From Telluria mixta (GTDB taxonomy: Bacteria; Pseudomonadota; Gammaproteobacteria; Burkholderiales; Burkholderiaceae_D), in NCBI RefSeq assembly GCF_029223865.1, contig NZ_CP119520.1, positions 4,588,001 to 4,652,000 on the forward strand: a stretch of 64,000 bases of DNA. Direction: 5' to 3'. Below the pieces are notes generated by a model. That model was not told where the DNA came from and did no database searches. It saw nothing but the letters and a program-made list of their open reading frames with translations. This document shows, one piece after another, positions 57,346 through 64,000 of this stretch; positions within the stretch are counted from its first letter, which is position 1, and the number at the start of each line of letters is the position of its first letter. The position numbers were made by a program, and so were the translations under genes.

Positions 57346-57738
57346 TGACTAGGAATCCTCGAAGAGAAAAGCGGAAGGGCTGGCGCGCATGGTTTTTAGA
57401 CAACGCGCATTGTTAAATGCCAAGAAAACGCAACGATACACCCGCGTCCGGTCAAGTCAAGCATATGTATGTGCTTCTGGACAGGATTGTTACGAATCCA
57501 CCATAAACTTGCATTTTTGAAATTTTAAATGGACAATTCGCGCGAGGATAATTGAAAATCGTAAAGACTGGCGCACGATTCGCTGGCGGGCCTTGTTCAA
57601 GATGTATCGGAACGACAACCGATCCCATATCCGAGCTCTGCCATAATGAATAAAACACCAATTTTTCGTGCTTTTTGGTTACAACTCAACTAGCATAGCG
57701 GGGTGTCATTACACCCTATTCAACAGCGCGAGGCATCC
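57346..57738. other. 393-bp divergent intergenic region, AT-rich
   Basis: This is the shared upstream region of the giant kinase (minus) and the LuxR-type receptor (plus). No gene is supported. It is clearly more AT-rich than its surroundings. A hairpin GGGTGT-CATT-ACACCC (57701-57716) lies in the probable leader of the receptor gene, 22 bp before the ATG. Confidence 0.6.
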
Positions 57739-58470
57739 ATGAAGACCGTCGATTTGGACGAGTTGTTACATACCGACACCGCGTCCGGTTGGGGCGAAGC
57801 GCTGTTCGCCCTTGGTCGCCACTATGGGTTCGAAAAGGTGTTGTTCGGCATGTCGGGCTCGCGCCATGCGCGGCTCGAGAACGCATTTATACAGAGCAAT
57901 TACCCGACAAAATGGCGTGAACGCTATGACGCCGAGCGCTTCGCTTATGTCGATCCCGTCGTCAGCCACTGCCTCGCCACCACCTTGCCGCTGATCTGGC
58001 AGCCGGAGATCTTTCGCAGCCCGGCCCAGCGCGCCTTGTACGAAGAGGCGTGCACGTACGGCATCCGCGCCGGCGTGACGTTTCCGATCCATGGTCCGAA
58101 CGGGGAGTTTGGGCTGCTGAGTTTTGCCGTCGACACGGCGGCGGATGGGGCATTCCTGCGCGACGTGTCGAGCATGCTGCCCGATCTGGCGCTGGTGCGG
58201 GATTATGCGTATGCGTCGGGCGTGCGTTTCTGCCCGCCGCCGTCGCAGGAGGCGGCGCCGCGCCTGACCCCGCGCGAGCTGGAAGTGCTCAACTGGGTCA
58301 TGGTGGGCAAGTCGTCGTGGGAAATTTCAAAAATCACCGGCTGTTCCGAGGCGACGGTGAACTTCCATATGGGCAATATTCGCCAGAAGTTCAACGTCAA
58401 CACCCGGCAACAGGCGGTCGTGAGGGCAATCTCGCTGGGATTGATTACCCCAGAAGATCACCATCGTTGA
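57739..58470 (+). CDS. LuxR-family quorum-sensing receptor/regulator
   Basis: A 243-residue regulator. The autoinducer-binding domain keeps the acyl-homoserine-lactone contacts Trp59, Tyr63, Asp72, Pro73, Trp87 and Gly112. The C-terminal LuxR HTH (LTPRELEVLNWVMVGKSSWE, then the TVNFHMGNIRQKF recognition part) binds DNA. The start at MKTVDLDE has a GAGG site five bases upstream. No luxI-type synthase is in the window, so it is a solo or lost its partner. Its 3' end overlaps that of the convergent RsaL-like gene by 26 bp, as lasR and rsaL do in Pseudomonas aeruginosa. Confidence 0.92.
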   Translation: MKTVDLDELLHTDTASGWGEALFALGRHYGFEKVLFGMSGSRHARLENAFIQSNYPTKWRERYDAERFAYVDPVVSHCLATTLPLIWQPEIFRSPAQRALYEEACTYGIRAGVTFPIHGPNGEFGLLSFAVDTAADGAFLRDVSSMLPDLALVRDYAYASGVRFCPPPSQEAAPRLTPRELEVLNWVMVGKSSWEISKITGCSEATVNFHMGNIRQKFNVNTRQQAVVRAISLGLITPEDHHR

Positions 58471-58720
58471 GCTTGCCGTTGACATAAAGTTTCAACAGCA
58501 GGGCGACCGGGGCCGGAATGGCCAGACCCGTTTCGAAGCGGCTGCCGCTGGATTGCGTGACGCCAAACCGGCCCCAGAATTTCTCCTGGCTCTCGCGTTT
58601 GCTGATCCGGTATTTCTTGAGATCGCTGATGGAGGGCGCCAGGGATGCGGGCGTTTTCATCATCAGGGTGCCTGTCGACGGTTCCCGCAGGCTTGCTTCG
58701 GTAACGAAATCATTAGCCAT
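58445..58720 (-). CDS. rsaL: RsaL-like quorum-sensing repressor
   Basis: A 91-residue HTH protein. Its core (KRESQEKFWGRFGVTQSSGS followed by RFETG) closely matches the tetrahelical HTH of Pseudomonas RsaL as I recall it (RRESQETFWSRFGISQS). RsaL represses the lasI-type synthase by binding next to the LasR site. The start at MANDFVT is fixed by a GGAGGAG ribosome-binding site. Las-box-like and RsaL-site-like sequences are just upstream, so autoregulation is likely. No synthase gene lies beyond them. Confidence 0.85.
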   Translation of the reverse strand: MANDFVTEASLREPSTGTLMMKTPASLAPSISDLKKYRISKRESQEKFWGRFGVTQSSGSRFETGLAIPAPVALLLKLYVNGKLNDGDLLG

Positions 58721-58761
58721 CGCCGCTCCTCCATGGAAAGATGTGTGAGAAACAAGTATTC

Positions 58762-58776
58762 CATGCAACATTCATT
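58762..58776. promoter_or_regulatory. Candidate RsaL operator
   Basis: CATGCAACATTCATT fits the RsaL pattern TATGnAAnTTnCATA at 9 of 12 fixed positions. It lies 41 bp upstream of the RsaL-like start and 7 bp from the las-box-like site, the same neighbourly layout as in the rsaL-lasI promoter. Confidence 0.5.
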
Positions 58777-58783
58777 TAGCGTC

Positions 58784-58799
58784 CTAGCAACCCTGCTAG
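58784..58799. promoter_or_regulatory. Lux/las-box-like inverted repeat
   Basis: CTAGCAACCCTGCTAG is a CT-N12-AG palindrome with 6-bp arms, like LasR boxes. It is the probable site of the neighbouring LuxR-type receptor, 63 bp upstream of the RsaL-like start. Confidence 0.6.
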
Positions 58800-58885
58800 T
58801 TTCATATCGAATGTGCCAGTTGCGTTAGCTTGCTAACTGATGGTTACCGGCGAAACGGGTCATGTCCAGCGTTTTCTAAGTGCAA

Positions 58886-60925
58886 TTACTTGAGTTTCCT
58901 CAAAAGAAAAGCATACGTCAGCGCCCACATCGTCGCCGTCTGCTCGTTGTTCGCCGCCCCTGCATGGCCGCCCTCCGTGTTTTCCCAGTACAGCACGTCG
59001 TGCCCCTGCTCGCGCATCCGCGCCGCCATCTTGCGCGCATGACCCGGGTGGACGCGGTCGTCGCGGGTGGACGTCGTGAACAGTACGCGCGGGTAGCGCT
59101 TGTCGGGTGATACGTTCTGGTAAGGCGAGTAGCGGGCGATGTAGTCCCACTCGTCGGGATCGTCCGGGTCGCCATACTCGCCGATCCACGACGCGCCGGC
59201 CAGCAGCTCGTGATAGCGGCGCATGTCCAGCAGCGGCACCTGGCAGGCGACGGCGCCGAACAGGTCCGGGCGCTGCGTCAATGCCGCGCCCACGAGCAGC
59301 CCGCCGTTGCTGCCGCCCATGATGCCGAGATGGGGCGGGGTCGTGATGCCGCGGCGGATGACGTCTTCGGCGACCGCGAGAAAATCGTCGAACGCCTTTT
59401 GCCGGTTTTCCTTCAGCGCCGCCTGGTGCCAGCGCGGCCCGAACTCGCCGCCGCCGCGGATGTTCGCCAGCACATACACGCCGCCCTGCGCGAGCCACGC
59501 CTCGCCCGTGGTGCCGCTGTAGAACGGCGTCAGCGACACTTCGAAGCCGCCGTAGCCGTACAACAGGGTCGGATGCGTGCCGTCCAGCGGCGCGTCCTTG
59601 CGCATCACGACGAAATACGGGACGTGCGTGCCGTCCGGCGACTGTGCCGTGAACTGGCTGACGGCATAGGGTGCCGCATCGAAGAACGCCGGCATCGACT
59701 TCAGCAGCTCGCGGCCGTCGCTCCCGGCCTCCATCAGATACAGGCTGCTCGGCGTGAGGAAGTCGGTCACGGTGAGAAAAACCTGGTCCGAGTCGTATTC
59801 GTCGACGGCGGAGACGTGCAGCGCCCCCATGCCCGGCGCCTCCACGTCGCGGCGCTGCCAGCGGCCGTCCACCTGCCGCCATTCCACGATCCGGTTCTTG
59901 ACGTTGTCGAGTATCGTGAGGAACAGCGCGCCCCGCGTGGCCGCGATGCCGTCCAGCGACGTCGTCGGCGTCGGGTCGAACAGCACGTCGAAATCGCGGC
60001 TGCCGTCCAGGAAGCGGTCGAAGGGGATGGCAAGCAGGGCGCCCTGGGGCCAGGTGCGGTCCCCCACCGTCCAGTCCGAGCGCAGCTCGACGATGAACTG
60101 GTCGCGCAGTGCGAACGCGTTCGCGTCGAGCGGCTTCTCGATGGGCGTCAGGTGGCCGCTCGCTGGATCGCGCAGGAACAACTCGCTGCTGTAGAAATCG
60201 ATCTGGCGCAGCACGAACTGGCGCTCGTAGCCGGGTGTCGGATCCTGCCAGGCCGAGACGGACAAGTCCTCTTCCTGCGCTGCGTAGACGAGCGTGGCGT
60301 CTTCCAGCGGCGTGCCGCGCCGCCACGCCTTGACGATGCGCGGGTAGCCGGATTCGGTCATGGAGCCGGGGCCGAAGTCGGTGGCGACGAACAGCGCGCC
60401 GGCGGCTATCCAGCCGGCGCTCGTCTTCGCTTCCGGCAAGGTGAAGCCGTCTTCGATGAACGCGAGCGTCGCCACGTCGAATTCGCGCACGACGTGGGCA
60501 TCGCCGCCGCCGCGCGACAGCGAGACGAGGCAGCGCGTGCCGTGCGGTTCCAGGAACGTCACCCCGGCCCAGACCCAGTTTTCGTTTTCAAGGCGGGCGA
60601 GGGCGTCCAGGTCCAGCACCGTTTCCCAGGCGGGTTCCGGCTTGCGGTATTCATCCAGGGTCGTGCGGCGCCAGATGCCCCGCTCGTGGTCGGCGTCGCG
60701 CCAGAAGTTGTAGAAGCGGCCGGCGTGGTGGCCTGCATAGGGAATGCGGTCGCGCGAATCGAGGATCGTCTTCAGCCGCGTGCGCAGGGCCGCGTAGCCG
60801 GGAAGGGCGGTGAGTTCGCGTTCCGTTTCCGCATTGCGCTCGGCCACCCAGCCGAGCGCACGGTCGGAATCGACGTTTTCCAGCCACAGCCAGGGGTCGA
60901 GATGTCCGTTATCTGCTTCACGCAT
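58886..60925 (-). CDS. S9-family prolyl oligopeptidase
   Basis: A 679-residue cytosolic serine peptidase with an N-terminal beta-propeller (about residues 70-400) and a C-terminal alpha/beta hydrolase. The nucleophile is in GGSNGGLLVG, and the other triad residues fall in the last 60 residues, with the histidine in DDRVHPGHARK. No signal peptide is visible. The start at MREADNG has AAGGA six bases upstream; an ATG two codons earlier sits too close to it. It cleaves small peptides after proline or a related residue. Confidence 0.94.
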   Translation of the reverse strand: MREADNGHLDPWLWLENVDSDRALGWVAERNAETERELTALPGYAALRTRLKTILDSRDRIPYAGHHAGRFYNFWRDADHERGIWRRTTLDEYRKPEPAWETVLDLDALARLENENWVWAGVTFLEPHGTRCLVSLSRGGGDAHVVREFDVATLAFIEDGFTLPEAKTSAGWIAAGALFVATDFGPGSMTESGYPRIVKAWRRGTPLEDATLVYAAQEEDLSVSAWQDPTPGYERQFVLRQIDFYSSELFLRDPASGHLTPIEKPLDANAFALRDQFIVELRSDWTVGDRTWPQGALLAIPFDRFLDGSRDFDVLFDPTPTTSLDGIAATRGALFLTILDNVKNRIVEWRQVDGRWQRRDVEAPGMGALHVSAVDEYDSDQVFLTVTDFLTPSSLYLMEAGSDGRELLKSMPAFFDAAPYAVSQFTAQSPDGTHVPYFVVMRKDAPLDGTHPTLLYGYGGFEVSLTPFYSGTTGEAWLAQGGVYVLANIRGGGEFGPRWHQAALKENRQKAFDDFLAVAEDVIRRGITTPPHLGIMGGSNGGLLVGAALTQRPDLFGAVACQVPLLDMRRYHELLAGASWIGEYGDPDDPDEWDYIARYSPYQNVSPDKRYPRVLFTTSTRDDRVHPGHARKMAARMREQGHDVLYWENTEGGHAGAANNEQTATMWALTYAFLLRKLK

Positions 60926-61006
60926 ATGCATTCCTTATTGTTGAGCTCGCAATTTCGGTTCGATTCGGACATACTAACAAACATACAAAAATTTCCGCAC
61001 GGAAAT

Positions 61007-63988
61007 ATGCCCAAGGCAGAAATCACGACGCGTAACACGGGAAAGACGGCCACGCTGTGGACCGGCGGGGTCGCGCTGGCCCTGCTCGTGGGCACCGGCC
61101 TGTACCTGGGCGCGGCCCGCACGGTCGACGTCGAGACGCAGGCGCGCTTCGACCACCTGGCACGCACCGGCCGCCAGCAGCTCGCCGGTGCCGTGCAGTC
61201 CTATGCGGACGTCGTGCGCGGCCTGGCCGGGCTGTTCCAGGCAAGCGGTACCGTCACGCGGCTGGAATTCCACCGCTACGTCCAGGCGCTGCGCGTGGCC
61301 GAGCACTATCCGGCGCTCGAATCGGTCAATTACGCCGCGTACGTGGAGGAGGGCGCGCGCGACGCGTTCGTCGCGGCCGTGCGCGCGGACCGCAGCCTCG
61401 ATCCGGCCGGCTATCCCGATTTCGCCATCCGGCCCGGCGTGCGGCGTCCTTCCCACACCGTGCTGACCTACCTGGAGCCGTGGCTGCCGGAGAAGGCCGG
61501 GGCTGACCTGGCAGGCGGCGCGCCCGCCGTTGCGCAGGCCCTCGCACGGGCGCGCGACAGCGGCCGCATGGCGGCCTCCGGCAAGCCCATCGTGGTCGAG
61601 CACCCCGTGCGCCATCTCGGCCTGGGTCTGCGCATGCCCGTCTACCGCACGGACGGCCCCGTCCCGCCCGACGTCGAAGGCCGCCGCGCCGCGTATGCGG
61701 GCTCCGTCGGCATCGGCTTTTCCCTGCCTGCCCTCGTGCGCGGGGCCCTGCCGGGCGGCGATGCGCCCATGGCGCTGCAGCTGTACGCGGCGGCCGACAG
61801 CCGGGCGACCGGCCCGCTGCACGTGAACGATGCGGACAACCTGCTGTACGACGGCGCCGGCCCGGCGCTCGCCCACGCGGACGACCTGCTGGAAACCGTG
61901 CTGCCCGTGCGCTTCGACGACAACCTGTGGAAGGCCCGCTTCGTCGCCCGCCGCGCCGATCTCGTCGACGGTTTCGGCCGCGTATTCCCCTGGCTGGCCG
62001 GCGTGGGCGGCTTCGGCGCGACCCTTCTCGTCTATGCGCTGTTCCTCAACCTGGCCCGCTCGCGCAAGTCGGCCGTCGACCAGCGCCGGCTGCTCGACCT
62101 CGTGCTGGACAATGTCGACGCGTACGTCTACCTGAAGGACCGCGACCGCCGCTACCGCTACGTCAACGCGAAGATGGCCGCCGCCTGCGGCCTCCCCGCA
62201 AGCGACATCGTGGGCCGGCGCGACCGCGAGGTGATGCCGCCCGCGCAGGCCGACGCGCTGTGGGCGATCGACCAGCCCGTGCTGGAACTGGGCGAGAAAC
62301 GCGCGGTGCAGAACACGTTCGCGGGCAGCGACGGCGTCGCGCGCGAGCTGTGGAGCGTGAAGGTGCCCGTGCGTTTCGCCGGCGATGGCGAAGTCGGGGC
62401 GGTGCTGTGCGTCTCGACCGACGTCACGGAACTGCACGCGCTGAAGGCCAGGGCCGACGCGGCCAGCCGCGCCAAGAGCGACTTCCTGTCCAACATGAGC
62501 CATGAAATCCGCACGCCGATGAACAGCATCATCGGCATGGCCTACCTGGCGGGCAAGCGCGCGGAGGAGCCGAAGCAGCGCGACTACCTGGGCAAGATCC
62601 AGCATTCGGCACAGCACCTGCTGGGCATCATCAACCACATCCTCGACTTTTCCAAGATCGAGGCCGGCAAGGTCGAGCTGGAACTGCGCGACTTCACGTT
62701 CGACGCGCTGAAGCGCAACGTCGAGAGCCAGCTGGGCGCGCAGGCGACGGCGCGCAGCCTCGAGCTCGCGTTCGACGTGGCGCCCGAGCTGAAATGGCCC
62801 GTCCGCGGCGATCCGCTGCGGCTGGAACAGGTGCTGCTGAACTTCGTCGGCAACGCCATCAAGTTTTCCGAGCACGGCACCATCCACGTCCGGGCCCGTG
62901 TCGAGCGGACCGTGGGCGCCGACGTGCTCGTGCGCTTCGATGTCGAGGACCAGGGCATCGGCATTGCGCCGGACGACCTGGCGCAGCTGTTCACGCCGTT
63001 CCACCAGGCCGACCCGTCGACGACGCGCGTCCACGGCGGCACGGGCCTGGGCCTCGTCATCAGCAAGCAGCTGGCGGAGCTGATGGGCGGCGAGGTCGGC
63101 GCGACGAGCGTGCCGGGGCAGGGCAGCACGTTCTGGTTCACGGCGCGCCTGCAGCCGCTGACGGCGCCACGCCCCGCAGCGCCGGCGCCGCAGGCCGAAC
63201 CGGGAGCGCTGGCGGGCTGCACGATCCTGCTCGTCGAGGACAATGCATTCAACCAGCTGGTGGCGCGCGAGCTGCTCGAGGATGCCGGCGCGCGGGTCGT
63301 CGTCGCGGACGACGGTGCCCAGGCGCTGGACCGGCTGGCCGAAGGGCCTGTCGACTGCGTCCTGATGGACGTGCAGATGCCCGTGATGGACGGCTACGAA
63401 GCGACGCGCCGCATCCGCGCGGATGCACGGCTGGCCGGCCTGAAAGTGATCGCGATGACGGCGAACGCGGGAATCGAGGACCAGGCCCGGTGCCTGGCGG
63501 CCGGCATGGATGAATTCCTGACGAAGCCGGCGGCGCCCGAGACGCTGATCGCGACGATCGCGCGCGCACTCGGCCGCAAGGGCACGCAACAGCAGCGCCG
63601 ACCGGACATGCTGGACACCCCCAGGACGGACACGCTGCTCGACCTGGGCGTGCTGTCCGACGCGTTCGGCGGCCAGCCCGAGCGCATGCGCAAATACGCC
63701 TTCCTGTTCCTGGACGCTGCCCGCGACGGCATGCACGAGATCGACCGCGCGCTGGTGGCGCAGGAACCGGCCCGGGCGGCGGCGGTGGCGCACCGGCTGA
63801 AATCGGAGGCGCGCACGGTCGGCGCACTGGGCTTCAGCGATGTGTGCGCCGATCTGGAACGCCAGGTCGAGCCGGGCGCGCTGGGCCAGGCACGCACCCT
63901 GGCGGCCCGGCTGCGCGGCCTGCTGCCGCGGCTGGAACGCCACATCCTCGCCGAACTGGGCGCGCGCCAGCAGGATCACCAGGTCTAG
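61007..63988 (+). CDS. CHASE-domain hybrid histidine kinase with receiver and Hpt
   Basis: A 993-residue membrane kinase. Helices at about residues 17-36 and 325-348 enclose a periplasmic CHASE sensor. A PAS domain (about 365-475) is followed by HisKA with His499 in NMSHEIRTPMN, a HATPase (NFVGNAIKF; GGTGLGLVIS), a receiver with Asp788 in LMDVQMPVMDGYEAT, and an Hpt domain with His929 in AVAHRLKSEART. This gives a full internal phosphorelay, with the final response regulator elsewhere. CHASE domains bind small ligands such as cytokinin-like compounds or peptides. The start is just after an AT-rich divergent promoter region shared with the peptidase. Confidence 0.94.
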   Translation: MPKAEITTRNTGKTATLWTGGVALALLVGTGLYLGAARTVDVETQARFDHLARTGRQQLAGAVQSYADVVRGLAGLFQASGTVTRLEFHRYVQALRVAEHYPALESVNYAAYVEEGARDAFVAAVRADRSLDPAGYPDFAIRPGVRRPSHTVLTYLEPWLPEKAGADLAGGAPAVAQALARARDSGRMAASGKPIVVEHPVRHLGLGLRMPVYRTDGPVPPDVEGRRAAYAGSVGIGFSLPALVRGALPGGDAPMALQLYAAADSRATGPLHVNDADNLLYDGAGPALAHADDLLETVLPVRFDDNLWKARFVARRADLVDGFGRVFPWLAGVGGFGATLLVYALFLNLARSRKSAVDQRRLLDLVLDNVDAYVYLKDRDRRYRYVNAKMAAACGLPASDIVGRRDREVMPPAQADALWAIDQPVLELGEKRAVQNTFAGSDGVARELWSVKVPVRFAGDGEVGAVLCVSTDVTELHALKARADAASRAKSDFLSNMSHEIRTPMNSIIGMAYLAGKRAEEPKQRDYLGKIQHSAQHLLGIINHILDFSKIEAGKVELELRDFTFDALKRNVESQLGAQATARSLELAFDVAPELKWPVRGDPLRLEQVLLNFVGNAIKFSEHGTIHVRARVERTVGADVLVRFDVEDQGIGIAPDDLAQLFTPFHQADPSTTRVHGGTGLGLVISKQLAELMGGEVGATSVPGQGSTFWFTARLQPLTAPRPAAPAPQAEPGALAGCTILLVEDNAFNQLVARELLEDAGARVVVADDGAQALDRLAEGPVDCVLMDVQMPVMDGYEATRRIRADARLAGLKVIAMTANAGIEDQARCLAAGMDEFLTKPAAPETLIATIARALGRKGTQQQRRPDMLDTPRTDTLLDLGVLSDAFGGQPERMRKYAFLFLDAARDGMHEIDRALVAQEPARAAAVAHRLKSEARTVGALGFSDVCADLERQVEPGALGQARTLAARLRGLLPRLERHILAELGARQQDHQV

Positions 63989-64000
63989 ATACCCGCCAGC

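Noticed and set aside
52201..57348. A 1715-codon open frame on the plus strand
   Set aside because: It is the antisense of the multi-HAMP kinase; composition is His/Arg/Gln-rich without domains, as expected from high GC coding DNA.
57452..57661. A 69-codon frame in the kinase/LuxR intergenic region
   Set aside because: No ribosome-binding site, AT-rich composition unlike the genes, and no recognisable features.
58830..59042. A 70-codon frame after the las-box-like site as a luxI remnant
   Set aside because: It shows none of the conserved LuxI residues and overlaps the end of the peptidase gene antisense.
59210..61006. N-terminal extension of the CHASE kinase reading frame by about 600 codons
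   Set aside because: It is antisense to the prolyl oligopeptidase; the real start at 61007 gives a proper transmembrane helix.
60974..63979. A 1001-codon open frame on the minus strand
   Set aside because: Antisense shadow of the CHASE hybrid kinase; no recognisable motif.

Overview
The window is GC-rich, densely packed bacterial chromosome. Its gene content resembles Massilia/Telluria-type Oxalobacteraceae (Betaproteobacteria, Burkholderiales): four sensor histidine kinases, a CHASE-domain kinase, a TorF-type porin, split ChrA transporters and a LasR/RsaL-like pair. The genus is inferred from gene content, not from a marker gene. I found no rRNA, tRNA, CRISPR array, phage or transposase. 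Several convergent gene pairs meet stop codon to stop codon with no spacer.

Layout. 1-9.8 kb: small metabolic and stress enzymes (flavin-linked oxidase, Asp/Glu racemase, two PPOX-fold proteins, a GST divergent from a LysR regulator), a PAS/GAF kinase and a topoisomerase IB. 9.8-16.2 kb: a Na+/H+ antiporter, a hybrid kinase coupled to an aminotransferase-like protein that has lost its PLP lysine, a stress protein and nicotinamidase. 16.2-25.5 kb: a catabolic locus with a Rieske oxygenase of the quaternary-amine type, aldehyde dehydrogenase, GMC dehydrogenase, porin, small membrane protein, APC permease and ferredoxin-type reductase. It is divergent from an HTH-PAS-PAS regulator, with a matching operator-like site beside each start codon. 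Together these genes can import an N-methylated or amino-alcohol compound, oxygenate it and oxidise the products. 25.5-33.3 kb: a TPR-methyltransferase, a two-subunit molybdenum hydroxylase, a diguanylate cyclase and a CsgG-like protein.

33.4-39.7 kb: a stress block (erythromycin-esterase-like protein, SRPBCC protein, phosphoribosyltransferase, Hsp20 with a sigma-32-like promoter), S-formylglutathione hydrolase, a split chromate transporter and a mini zinc-ribbon protein. 40-44.4 kb: a UvrD-like helicase behind a LexA-type box, flanked by two collinear 136-bp repeats that each carry three DnaA-box-like sites in the same spacing, then a sirtuin/HD-nucleotidase operon. 44.5-51.5 kb: glpD, a secreted M35 protease convergent with a stand-alone homologue of its own N-terminal domain, an M1 aminopeptidase and a second GST. 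51.5-57.3 kb: a giant multi-HAMP hybrid kinase overlapping a CheR-like protein with degenerate SAM motifs. 57.7-64 kb: a LuxR-type receptor, a convergent RsaL-like repressor with las-box-like and RsaL-like sites but no synthase gene, a prolyl oligopeptidase and a CHASE hybrid kinase.

The most unusual observations are the lysine-less aminotransferase/kinase pair, the M35 protease with its free propeptide-like partner, the DnaA-box repeats around the SOS-type helicase, and the LuxR/RsaL module lacking luxI.
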